64,000 nucleotides of DNA from Gnetum montanum (Eukaryota > Streptophyta > Gnetopsida > Gnetales > Gnetaceae). A program made the translations under genes and the position numbers. This document shows positions 36,664 to 46,115 of this stretch, one piece after another (the stretch's first letter is position 1; the number at the start of each line of letters is the position of its first letter). The stretch covers positions 1 to 64,000 of the forward strand of contig MNCI01002765.1 in assembly GCA_015680685.1 (NCBI GenBank). The letters are read 5' to 3'. Below the pieces are notes generated by a model. The model searched no databases, had not been told where the DNA came from, and worked only from the letters and a program-made list of their open reading frames with translations.

Positions 36664-37852
36664 CATAAAATACATCTATGCACAATATGACACATTATCC
36701 ATTAGCATCAACATGAAATTCATAACATACATACCCATGGCCACACCAACCACCTCATAGGCTTTGTAACTCCCTAAAGAGGCCAATTGTAACCTTTCCC
36801 CCTACTACATGTGACTTAGCCTTGATACTCTAGATCAAATCAATCGTATTTTATTGATATTTATCTTGACGTATGATTTGGTTCCATATTTTATTGATAT
36901 TTATCTTGACGTAGAATTTGGTTTGTGTTAAATAAGATCATCCATGTTTTGGTATCTATTTTAAATAATACCACCCAACCACCAACAACTAAAGATGTAT
37001 CTTTTTATGTTGTCATTGCATATCATGGCATGTATGTTTTCATTATGTTACAGATCATTGAATGATTGCATATGATGATGTGGGAGATTATGAAGGAGCA
37101 AATGGGAAATGTTGCAGATTACGTTGAAGCCTTGGAAGAAATGGCATGCCATAACATGATGCGATGTCAAGCCATGATGTCTCCACACATACAGGAGTGG
37201 AGTGTAAGCCCATTAGGGACATGAGTAAATTCAACCCATTCAATTTTTTCTCCTTTAATCTTTTCTATTTTTTCCCCTTTAATCTTTTCTATAAAAATAC
37301 CAGTGTTCTTGCAGGTTTGAAAACGATAGAACATACAATGTACCCATGCGTGTACACCTGGTTTTAATAAATATAGGTAAAGAGGGGACATCTGATGCTG
37401 CTTATTGTTACTGAGTGTACAAATGTGGCTTACGCGTTCGCTCTGTCAGTAAATGAGATCGTTGGTATTTTATGGATTGTTCGCGTTTTACCTATATTTA
37501 TTTTGAGGTAAGTTAGATATTTATTTGAGGTAAAATACCGTGATTTTAATGGGTCGAACTTTATGCTTCGGAATCACTTTTAAATAATACCAACCGACCA
37601 ACGAATCTTTGGACCATGGATGAACGACAAAAACATGGTTAAGGTTGCGAAACATTGCAGATTTCTCAAACTATGCTCGGACCCATCTTTAACGTACAGT
37701 TTGGTTTGGTTTAAATGACAATAATGAAAATATGGGATTACTGATATTTTCGTTCACGTAGACAGCTATGGTTTTAATGTGTACAGGTTAATGCTCTGCT
37801 ATAATTTTTAAATATCTACTCAACAACAGCCAGATACATCAACCAGAGTACT
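36664..37852. other. Non-genic, with short direct repeats
   Basis: No gene seen. A direct repeat of ~43 bp holding ATTTTATTGATATTTATCTT is at about 36849-36930. CTTTAATCTTTTCTAT is repeated near 37250-37290. AAATAATACCAACC-type blocks occur at ~36961 and ~37580. Open frames at 37164-37391 overlap low-complexity DNA and are not convincing. Confidence 0.5.
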
Positions 37853-37926
37853 GCGTACAGGTCGATGCTGGTATCATTTTTAGCAGTCTGCGTACAGGTC
37901 GATGCTGGTATCATTTTTAGCAGTCG
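37853..37926. repeat. 37-bp tandem duplication
   Basis: Two identical 37-bp copies starting GCGTACAGGTCGATGC at 37853 and 37890. Confidence 0.85.
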
Positions 37927-38035
37927 TTCTGTTAGCAGATCTGGCACCAAAATATGAAATGAGATGAAAATAAAGAGCAATTGAACCAGAGGCAAATGCA
38001 TAAGAATGTTATTATCAGCAATGAACCTGTACACA

Positions 38036-38243
38036 AGCTTCTCTCTTCATCACAAAGAGAGAACAAGAAGAAGCCTCTCTCTCATGCAATGTGGAAATAA
38101 CAAGCTTCCCTCTCTTCATCTGTTCATCACAAGGAGAGAACAAGAAGAAGCCTTTCTCTCATGCAATGTGGAAATAACAAGCTTCTCTCTCTTCATCACA
38201 AGGAGAGAACAAGAAAAAGCCTCTCTCTCATGCAATGGGAGAA
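38036..38243. repeat. ~70-bp minisatellite, three copies
   Basis: Three copies of a unit containing AAGCTTCTCTCTTCATCAC, GAGAGAACAAGAAGAAGCC and CTCATGCAATGTGGAAATAA. The repeated open frame over it (38006-38263) is a product of the repeat rather than a gene. Confidence 0.8.
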
Positions 38244-39640
38244 CTCTTAACTCCTATGTATGACCGATTCCAGGACAGACTAACATCTAAAATTAACTAA
38301 GATAGATCATCACAACACGTTTAGAAGTCTTATGTCATCTTTACGAAAAATTCTAAAACTATCGCACAATAGAAACGGAAAGTTAGAAACAGTCATAGTT
38401 AGTTTTTTCCAACACGTTCATGTTATCGTTTTCAAATAATACCAACCCGTTAGAAGTTGTGTACCATGAACGAGAAACATAACTTTTTTCGTAGTAATTT
38501 CTTTTTCAAAATGAACAACATTAATTTATCATTGCATGCGTCTTTCGCACTGAGTAGTTACCTTTTAAGAAGTATAGCAAGTTGAAAATGATAAATCTTT
38601 AAAGTTTAAACCCACCTACCTAAGTATTTCTGTGCCTATTCAGCGTGTCTGGTTACCCTATACCTATGCATCAGTTTTTATTAAAAATGCATCCTTTGCT
38701 GTAATTTAAGTTTATAATATTCTGTTTAACTTCAAGTTTTCTGTTAAGCTTGACTTTTGATTCATGAATACTACTTCTGGTATCTTAATGATATTTATTT
38801 TGATATTCCCATGTAACACTGTACATAGTTGGTATCTTAATGAAATTTATTTTGATATTCTGGTGTAATATTGTATGTAGCTTCATGCTCTAGCATAGTC
38901 ACAAAAGGAAGGAGCCATTTGAATTCTTACATGTTTTGTGGGTTGGTTGGTACGGGTATTGGACCTTTCAATTTTATTGATATTTATCAATGTGGTGGTT
39001 TCAATTTCATATATATATTCATGTTAATGTAACCTATATTCATGTTAATAAAGATAATCATTATCCAGAGGCAAAATGTTCATATGGTCAAGGCAAGGTC
39101 TATTAGGAGCAACAAATGAGTGAAAGCCTAACCTCTTTTGAGTCTCCAAGTCCAAGCATGAACCCAAGTCTTATAATTTAAGAAACAAATACCTTATCAT
39201 TACTTCAAGTAGTAGTCCCTTAATTGCTATCATACATTATGATGTCCATTCTCCAAAGAAGGAAATGGTAGAAAAACCCTTCCCAAGTGCAATGGAAGCC
39301 CTCTTTCTACGCCATTGGATTTTCTAATATTTTAAATTGATTATTGGGATTTTAAAATTGATTTTAAAATTATTATTTTAAATTGATTATTGGGATTTGA
39401 AAATTGTAATCTATGAAAGAAGCTCAAATAGAGATTGAAAGGGCATAGTAAAATGCCCTTTCTAAAATGAATACTCATAACAATCTTGATGCACCAAGGG
39501 GTGTGGGGCAAGCGGTCAAGACACTCATCTCTTAGTGGGTAGATTGTAGTTTGACTTTTTCTTCTCCTTCTAGGTGTAGCAATAATGGAGTAGGCTTGTG
39601 GTGGGACCCTTTTGTTGGTAGGTCACATCTAAATTGTTGT
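38244..39640. other. Non-genic stretch with dispersed short repeats
   Basis: No gene seen. A ~57-bp direct repeat holding GGTATCTTAATGA and TTATTTTGATATTC is at about 38778-38881. Another AAATAATACCAACC block occurs at ~38432. At 39300-39420 there are AT-rich direct repeats. About 39480-39550 a possible but weak tRNA-like A box occurs. Confidence 0.45.
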
Positions 39641-40090
39641 GTGGGTAGTAGGGGTTATGCTACCACCTCTAATTGCCTTGCCTAAAAAAGAAAAAATAAC
39701 CTTGAGTTGCCTAAAAAAGGAAAAATAACCCCAAGTTTCCTTGCCTAAAAAAGAAAAAAATCTTATAATCCTATGGATAGTAGGGGTTGTACTACTAACC
39801 CGGAGTTGCCTTGCCTTAAAAAAAGAAAAAATAACCTTGAGTTGCCTAAAATAAAAAAATCTTGACAATCCTAGGTCACACTTACCTTGCCTAAAAAAAG
39901 TCTTAAAAAATCTTGACAATGCTAGATCACATTTACCTTGCCTTATAAAAAAAAACAAAACAAAACAAAAAAACACAAGTCTTGACAATCCTATGGCCTT
40001 AATTTTAAAAAGAAGAAGAAGAAAAGGTCTTGACAATCCTAAATCACATGTATTCTTGAATTTCAATTTGATCATGCAATAAAATTGAAA
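39641..40090. repeat. Low-complexity repeats of a CCTTGCCTAAAAAAG-type unit
   Basis: About nine irregular copies of TTGCCTAAAAAAGAAAAA with CTTGACAATCCTA spacers. The minus-strand open frame 39629-40096 is formed by this repeat and was rejected as a gene. Confidence 0.7.
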
Positions 40091-40267
40091 TTTCAATTAA
40101 GCTTCTTATTGGTAAGCGAACACCCCATCTCATCGTCCAGGTGTTTCAATTGGGAAATTTCATCGGCAACAAAATATTACATCATATTTGTTTAAAAATA
40201 AATATCACAGCAGTTTAAATACCTAAAGAGCACAGCACCACCATGTTGGCTATAATCCAATGGCAGC

Positions 40268-40333
40268 ACCCTAACAACAGAACACGAACCCTAACACCCT
40301 AACAACAGAACACGAACCCTAACAACAGAACAC
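40268..40333. repeat. Short tandem repeat ACCCTAACAACAGAACACGA
   Basis: Three full or nearly full 20-bp units plus an 8-bp ACCCTAAC fragment, ~100 bp past the KCS stop codon and so possibly in its 3' untranslated region. CCCTAAC resembles, but is not, the plant telomere unit. Confidence 0.75.
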
Positions 40334-40434
40334 TAAATGAAGATCTATCGCCGCGGCGGCGGATACATTCTCATCACCGCTACGCCAGGAGTCGGTGTGA
40401 AATTCCTTCCAATATTACAGCAGCATAACACACA

Positions 40435-41958
40435 CTAGACCCTGGGGAGGATCTGGGGCGGTGTTGCAGGATTGTCACCCTTCTCCACGGCTTCCAAATA
40501 CTTAACAATGGGGTGGCAATAGTCATCCGAAAACCGGTTCCTTGTATCACACGGGTAGCGATCAATAACATCATCCCAAACATTATTATTACTGGCCGCC
40601 TTATCGGGGTGGCGGGATTGCTGGTGCAGCACCTCCCAAACAGCCGAATTGCACTTGAACCCGGAACCCAGAGCAATCTGCCACACTCTGTCTCCGCGCC
40701 GGAGTCGCCGCTTGGCGTCCAAGTAGGCCAATACGTACCAGATGCCAGAAACGGAGGCATTCCCAAATCGATGCAGCGCCATGCGCGACGCCTCTGCATC
40801 ATATTCCGTCAACCCAAGACTCTTGGCCACGCCATTGATCACGGCGCGCCCTCCCGGATGAATGCAGAAGTGCTCAAACGCCGACCGAAAATCCGGAACA
40901 TACGGCGCTGGCGCGGAGCCGGCCACGGTTTCCCGGGGCAGACGACGACGGAGACGCGGGAGCAGCACGTTGTAGTAAACGTAACGGAGCTGCTCTCGGA
41001 GCGGCAGAACTTTGGGTCCGAGCTCCGTCAGGCTCCGGCGGACGGCTTCGCCGGCGACGCCGGTGAGGCAGGGCTGGAGAGATATTCCGTAGACGCCGGC
41101 GTCGTCCTCCTTCGTAATGACGCATCCGTGCGCTGCGTCGTCGGCGGCGTAGGTGGTGCGCAAGCGGAGCCGGGCGCGCCGGGACTCGTCGGCGCGGTTG
41201 GAGAGCAGAACGGCGTTTCCGCCGACCCGGAAGATGGCCTGCGTGAGCATCATGCTGCGGTCGCGCCCGGCGTAGTTGGCGTTGACGGAGGAGCTGTCGG
41301 TGCCGACGAGGAGGGCGTACGATTCGGGGCTGAGCGATAGCAGGTCGCTGGCCATGGATACGGCGATGACGTTCGCGGCGCAGCCCATGCCGGAGAGATT
41401 GAAGGCCTTCACGTCCTCGCGGAACCCGTAGCGGTTTTCGAGCCACGCCGTCCACGACGGCGTCGGGCTGAAACTGCCGACGGTGACGATGAGGATGTCG
41501 ATTTGCGCCGGTTCGACGCCGGTCTTCGCGAACAGATCGCCCAGGACGGCCTGGAAGGCTTCCTCGGCTTCTTCGCGGCATTCCTCCATGGTGGCGTGGC
41601 GGTGCTCGCCCGACAAAACGAATCTGGGGACGTAGGTTTCGTCGCCCAGGCCGGAACGCAGGAAAATGCGCCACTGCAGATTCAGGCGTTGGGCCGTGAC
41701 GGGTTGCGCGTTGCATGTGAAGTAGAGGTAGGACTCCGAGTTCATTTTGCGATCGTCCGGTGGGCGGTAGCAACTGTAATCTACCAAGTAACAGCACCGG
41801 CTCCGGCTCCGGCGCAACAGCGCTTTCAGAGACAAGGCCACCATCACAGCGCAGACCACGGCCACCGGCACGAACACTTTCGCGGACACGTCCATTTTGG
41901 GTTTGGAAGGCAGGCACGCATCCACCCTTGGCCGTGGAACTGCGATGGGGTTTGGCAT
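40435..41958 (-). CDS. 3-ketoacyl-CoA synthase (fatty acid elongase condensing enzyme), divergent
   Basis: 507 codons, intact and intronless, far richer in GC than its neighbours. KCS enzymes condense malonyl-CoA with acyl-CoA in the ER, the first step of very-long-chain fatty acid elongation for wax, suberin and sphingolipids. One membrane segment is at residues ~28-48, followed by LVDYSCYRPP. The catalytic set is visible: Cys193 in GMGC, His367 in HFCIHPGGRAV, Asn400 in HRFGN, plus RVWQIALGSGFKCNSAVW at 425-441. The usual VNCS before the active Cys is ITVG-like (VTVG, 158-161), and STEN is GTDS. The catalytic loop is GMGCAAN instead of GMGCSAG. These make it a divergent member. The start may be Met1 or Met22 (41895). 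The open frames overlapping it on the other strand (e.g. 40513-41340) are shadows caused by high GC. Confidence 0.92.
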   Translation of the reverse strand: MPNPIAVPRPRVDACLPSKPKMDVSAKVFVPVAVVCAVMVALSLKALLRRSRSRCCYLVDYSCYRPPDDRKMNSESYLYFTCNAQPVTAQRLNLQWRIFLRSGLGDETYVPRFVLSGEHRHATMEECREEAEEAFQAVLGDLFAKTGVEPAQIDILIVTVGSFSPTPSWTAWLENRYGFREDVKAFNLSGMGCAANVIAVSMASDLLSLSPESYALLVGTDSSSVNANYAGRDRSMMLTQAIFRVGGNAVLLSNRADESRRARLRLRTTYAADDAAHGCVITKEDDAGVYGISLQPCLTGVAGEAVRRSLTELGPKVLPLREQLRYVYYNVLLPRLRRRLPRETVAGSAPAPYVPDFRSAFEHFCIHPGGRAVINGVAKSLGLTEYDAEASRMALHRFGNASVSGIWYVLAYLDAKRRLRRGDRVWQIALGSGFKCNSAVWEVLHQQSRHPDKAASNNNVWDDVIDRYPCDTRNRFSDDYCHPIVKYLEAVEKGDNPATPPQILPRV

Positions 41959-42237
41959 GTTTAAATGCTAATGGTGCCGGTGCTCATACTTCATTACGTC
42001 TGTCTGGACCTTAAAGACATGTCAAACAAAACTGTCTAATAGCAATAAATCCTTGACACTGTTGGGCGGTGCTGGAGGACATACTGTATCTATCTTACAA
42101 CTGTTTCATAATGATTTAGTGTAAGAATTAACTGTTAGTTTTGAGAGAATTTTTTAGCATGAGTTTCATTGCAGCAATCAAAGTTAAATTTGAATTTGAA
42201 TTTAAAAATATACTTATACTACAATCATTTCGAATTT
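41959..42237 (-). promoter_or_regulatory. Retained proximal upstream region of KCS
   Basis: Only ~280 bp separate the KCS start from the LINE target duplication. On the minus strand it holds AACAGTTG and TAACAGTT, which fit MYB-type cores, but no clear TATA box. The former distal region now lies beyond the LINE from 47755. Confidence 0.4.
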
Positions 42238-42255
42238 CAACACGTTATGTAAGTC
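42238..42255. repeat. LINE target-site duplication, left copy
   Basis: CAACACGTTATGTAAGTC, 18 bp, identical to 47737-47754. It marks the 3' end of the minus-strand LINE. Confidence 0.92.
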
Positions 42256-42620
42256 GGGGGTGTCGGACCCAAAAAATAAATTTAATTAATAGAGAAAAAA
42301 GAAAATAGTACAAGAAATTAGGAAACGCTCACCTCAAAAGAGGAGAAACTACAAGAAATTAGGAAAAACGGGAGAGAAAAAGTTCAAGAGCTCAACTGCA
42401 GCATTAGCTGTTGAACAATGTCTCCTTGAATAGACAAGGAGAGAATATTAGTAGGAGAATTACGTTGAAAAACCACATTACAACAAAATTTCCGGATAGC
42501 ATGGAGAATAAGGGGACGAAGGCGACACCAGATATAAATCAAAGAGCCTTGAAGATTCGAAGTGTCACCAAAAAGAACCTCATCTAAGCTTGGTCGAAAA
42601 CCCTGTAAAAACCTGCCACA

Positions 42621-45600
42621 TCAAATCCAAGAGCTATGAGCAAGGGGACAAGAAAAAAAACAGTGAGTAAAAGCATCTTCCCTATGACAAATAGGACATC
42701 GTAGGTCAAGAACCCCCAGATGAGAGCGCCGAACACCCATAGGAAAACCTTGGTGAATCAGATACCATAGAAAATGTTGAATCTTTGAAGAAGTAGGAGT
42801 AGTCCAAATAGTCTGAATACGTTGCTTCCAAACCTGCACATTAAGATTAACTTGCCAAAGATGGTTGAATCTAGGCCAAATATTAGTAGTGGAATTAATA
42901 AGAGAGTAAATAATCTTAGAATGATAGGGAAAAACTTGATGACCAGAAATCCAAGAAAGATCTAAAAAACCACCAAGGGAGTCTTGAATAACAACACTTT
43001 TGTTCAAGCTATCCAAAATTGTACAAAAGCTAGACTTTTGAGCAGCATTAATACCATAAATAAGGTGACATTCAGTCCAAGTAATCCAACGATTATGAAT
43101 GCGAAGAGAGGAGAGGGAGGAGATGCCAAGCTTATCCCAAGTGCTACATAGACGAGGACGCTTAATGGCCCAAGGTTCATTGTGAATGGGAATCCACCAA
43201 GGAGAAAGCTTATCAAGTGTAGAGGAAGAAATAGTGATAGTGTTAAAGTTCCAAAACTGATTGATATAACACCATGCCTTCCAAATGTGTTTGATGACAA
43301 CAGAACCAGAAATGGTAATACCAGTGGGAAAAAGAATCCAATTAAAGAAATGAGTATTATTCCAATAATTACTACCTTTGGGCTTCCCAAGCTGTATGCA
43401 TTTAAGGAAAGGAAGCTTCCAAGGTTCAGAGCCAGATAAGCATTTGGCCATCCATTTGGCGCATAACACAATGCCCTGTTTGTAGCAATTAATGAGGCCC
43501 AAACCGCCGTCCTCTTTATGAGTAGTACAAACATTCCAAGCAACCCGACAAAATCCTTTCTTAGTATGGTTGCTATTCCAAAGAAAGTGTTTGACTAGTT
43601 GATCAATGCGACGATAAGCAGAGATGCTAGGAGCCCAACAAGAAGAGTAATACACATGGGTAGCTTGGAGAATATGCTTGCAGACAATAAATTTACCAGC
43701 CATAGATAGCTTCTTTTCCTTCCACTTAATAAGCTTTTGTTCAAGTTTCGTCATAGTGACATCCCATAATGTTTTGGATGATCCGCCAAAAGAAAAGGAA
43801 ATGCCAAGAAGCTTAAAAACTTGATCCTTTCCTAAAAATTGCCAAGACTTAGACAATGCATAGGCTTGAACCTCTTTGTTGCAAAAGATAGAAGATTTGA
43901 ACCAATTAATCTGAGAGCCAGAGAGTCTACAATAATGATCAATGCGATAAAAAAGACGATCAGCAATAAGAGCATCATTTTTTATCATAAAGAATGAGTC
44001 ATTAGCAAAATGCATATTCAATAAGGAAGGAACATTATGATCAATGAAAATACCTTGAAGCAAATTTTGTTCCTTATCCTTATGAATAGCATGACACAAA
44101 AAGTCCGCAGCAAGAATGAAGAGGTAAGGAGCAAGAGGACAACCTTGCCTAACAGGGCGCTCAAGCTTGAAGCAATTAGTTAAGCCAGTGTTAGTAGCCA
44201 CGAGGGCATTGGCGTTGGCAAAAAGAGTCTCCACCATTTTAATAACATTAATGTGAAAACCATATTTATGAAGGCAAGCAATAACAAATTTCCACTCAAT
44301 TTTGTCATACGCTTTAGCATAATCAAGCTTAAGAAAAGCAATGTTTTGATTGGAGTCCTCGGCCCATTGCATACCTTCCCAAGCCGCAACAACATTATCA
44401 AGAATATACCTACCCTTAACAAAGCCTGTTTGCATTGGGGTAATGATCTGAGGGATAATTAGCTTCAGTCTATTAGCAAGACATTTAGCCAAAATCTTGT
44501 AAACAGAGTTAAGGAGAGTGATAGGACGCCAGTTACCAATCAGTGAAGGATCACCTGTTTTAGGAATAAGACGGATGACACCTCTATTTAACTCAGGACC
44601 AAGAGACTGTTGATTTATGGCTTCTGCAAAAACATAAGAGAGGTCTGAACCCACAATATCCCAATGATTCTTAAAAAACTCAATGGGGATGCCATCAAAA
44701 CCAGGGGCTTTATCATTGGCCAGGCTAAACACAGCAGCCTTGATTTCAGAAAGAGAGATATCTTGAGCGAGAAGATGATTGTGACTGCTATGGACAATAC
44801 TAGGTAGGTGATCTGAGTTAGTAGCAAACTCATCCTGATCAAACCCATTGGAGACAAAGAGGCATTGAAAATGTTGTTCAAGAAAACCATTTATAACATG
44901 AGGATCGGAGGTAAGTTGGCCATTCACTTCCAAACGTTCTATAGTAGGGAAAGTACCTCTACCCTTTAAAAATTTGAAGAACTCTTTATAGGGTTCTCCC
45001 TCAATTTTTAACCAGTTGAGACGACTCTTGATGAGAGCACTTCTAGCAGAGTACATATCCCATTTTTGTTTAACTGAGCGAACATAAGTTAGCCGTTGTT
45101 GAAGAGCAACATTAAAAGGGTCATGTTGAAGTGCAGAGTTAAGTTGTTGCAATTCAGAACTAACATTCGCCTCAATAGACCTACGTTTCTTAGCATATTG
45201 CTTGCCCAACCAGCGAGCAAAGTTGCGAATACGAGAAGTGGCACGCAACCACCAGTCAATCCAACCTAAATTGCCTGATGGCCTTCTCTCTGCATTCCAA
45301 AGAGATGTCAAAAGACCTTTACCAGAAGGAGTAAGAAATAAAGAGGCATTCATGCGAAAAAGTTGGCGATGTTGAGCTAAAGATTTAGAACCAAAGGTCA
45401 AAGTGAGAGAAATTGGAAAGTGGTCTGAGAGGGTAGCATCAAGGTGGACCTTAACATGACCATCACAAAACCATGAGGAATAACTAGAGAAATAAAATCG
45501 ATCAAGTCGCTCACAAATGCGATCAGCACCAATCCTAAGGTTGGACCAAGTAAACCAACCTTCACGATTCACGTTAGAGCTGGCAGCATCAGAGAGACAA

Positions 45601-46115
45601 AAGTGCTCCTTAACATCACTCCAACTAGAAAGCTCGAGGCTGGTAAGTTGAGAAGAGGCTCCACCAACTTTATCATAAGGATGTTCGATCATATTAAAAT
45701 CACCTCCAAAGAGCCAAGGAATGTTAGGCAGACTGTGAAGGAGAGACTGCCAAACACTGGCCCTAGTGGTAGGAGTAGTGGGAGCATAAATATTACAAAT
45801 GCCGAAAGGACCAGAAGTGCCTTGAAGAGTAGCCCAAACAAAAGAGGTGTGACTACCATGAGAGAGAATTTTGTTAGACCAGGATTTATTGATAATAAGG
45901 GCTGCACCACCTTGACCAGTAATATGATTTGTGGAAAAGACAATAGAGTCAGGTAGGATGCTATTGCCTGCAATAATTGCATCCAGAGTAGAAATTTTAA
46001 CCTCTTGCAGGAGAAGGAAGTCAGGAAGCAAAGGTCGAGAGCGAATAAAAGCACCGACCACCCGTGTTCGGAGGTGATTGGAGAGCCCCCGAACATTCCA
46101 AGAATAGACTAACAT
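42621..46115 (-). CDS. LINE ORF2: endonuclease / reverse transcriptase / zf-RVT
   Basis: 1164 codons without a stop. The N-terminal apurinic-type endonuclease (residues 1-235) keeps WNVRG, LLQEVK, YAP, FGGDFN, RLDRFY and SDHFPIS. Reverse transcriptase (about 470-790) keeps DKAPGFDG, RLIPK, NWRPITLLNSVYK, TGFVKGR, LKLDYAKAYDKIEW and RQGCPLAPYLF. The catalytic F-A-D-D is F-A-N-D: codon AAT for residue 705 (44001-44003) replaces the first Asp, consistent with one G-to-A change. SQINWFKS and LLGISF follow. The C terminus has a zf-RVT segment, CPICHREDAFTHCFFSC. It nicks DNA and copies LINE RNA at the nick. The change makes present activity unlikely. The start overlaps the ORF1 stop in ATGTTAG. 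Confidence 0.9.
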   Translation of the reverse strand: MLVYSWNVRGLSNHLRTRVVGAFIRSRPLLPDFLLLQEVKISTLDAIIAGNSILPDSIVFSTNHITGQGGAALIINKSWSNKILSHGSHTSFVWATLQGTSGPFGICNIYAPTTPTTRASVWQSLLHSLPNIPWLFGGDFNMIEHPYDKVGGASSQLTSLELSSWSDVKEHFCLSDAASSNVNREGWFTWSNLRIGADRICERLDRFYFSSYSSWFCDGHVKVHLDATLSDHFPISLTLTFGSKSLAQHRQLFRMNASLFLTPSGKGLLTSLWNAERRPSGNLGWIDWWLRATSRIRNFARWLGKQYAKKRRSIEANVSSELQQLNSALQHDPFNVALQQRLTYVRSVKQKWDMYSARSALIKSRLNWLKIEGEPYKEFFKFLKGRGTFPTIERLEVNGQLTSDPHVINGFLEQHFQCLFVSNGFDQDEFATNSDHLPSIVHSSHNHLLAQDISLSEIKAAVFSLANDKAPGFDGIPIEFFKNHWDIVGSDLSYVFAEAINQQSLGPELNRGVIRLIPKTGDPSLIGNWRPITLLNSVYKILAKCLANRLKLIIPQIITPMQTGFVKGRYILDNVVAAWEGMQWAEDSNQNIAFLKLDYAKAYDKIEWKFVIACLHKYGFHINVIKMVETLFANANALVATNTGLTNCFKLERPVRQGCPLAPYLFILAADFLCHAIHKDKEQNLLQGIFIDHNVPSLLNMHFANDSFFMIKNDALIADRLFYRIDHYCRLSGSQINWFKSSIFCNKEVQAYALSKSWQFLGKDQVFKLLGISFSFGGSSKTLWDVTMTKLEQKLIKWKEKKLSMAGKFIVCKHILQATHVYYSSCWAPSISAYRRIDQLVKHFLWNSNHTKKGFCRVAWNVCTTHKEDGGLGLINCYKQGIVLCAKWMAKCLSGSEPWKLPFLKCIQLGKPKGSNYWNNTHFFNWILFPTGITISGSVVIKHIWKAWCYINQFWNFNTITISSSTLDKLSPWWIPIHNEPWAIKRPRLCSTWDKLGISSLSSLRIHNRWITWTECHLIYGINAAQKSSFCTILDSLNKSVVIQDSLGGFLDLSWISGHQVFPYHSKIIYSLINSTTNIWPRFNHLWQVNLNVQVWKQRIQTIWTTPTSSKIQHFLWYLIHQGFPMGVRRSHLGVLDLRCPICHREDAFTHCFFSCPLAHSSWI

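Noticed and set aside
38006-38263. 85-codon plus-strand open frame
   Set aside because: The translated peptide repeats with the minisatellite and has no other support.
39480-39660. Possible plus-strand SINE (GGGCAAGCGGTCAAG as A box)
   Set aside because: The B box is not convincing and no body or tail could be defined; only left as a weak similarity to 50700-50810.
39629-40096. 155-codon minus-strand open frame
   Set aside because: It is made of repeated phrases from the low-complexity TTGCCTAAAAAAG tract and has no protein-like pattern.
40268-40333. Interstitial telomere
   Set aside because: The unit is ACCCTAACAACAG..., not CCCTAAA, and there are only a few copies.
40513-41340. 275-codon plus-strand open frame, and the 347-codon minus-strand frame at 40874-41917, both over KCS
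   Set aside because: Both are shadows of the GC-rich KCS frame; their Arg/Pro/Gly-rich composition is typical of off-frame translation, with no domain.
42253-43543. Secondary open frames over the LINE (e.g. 43004-43543 minus)
   Set aside because: They overlap ORF2 in other frames and show no domain.
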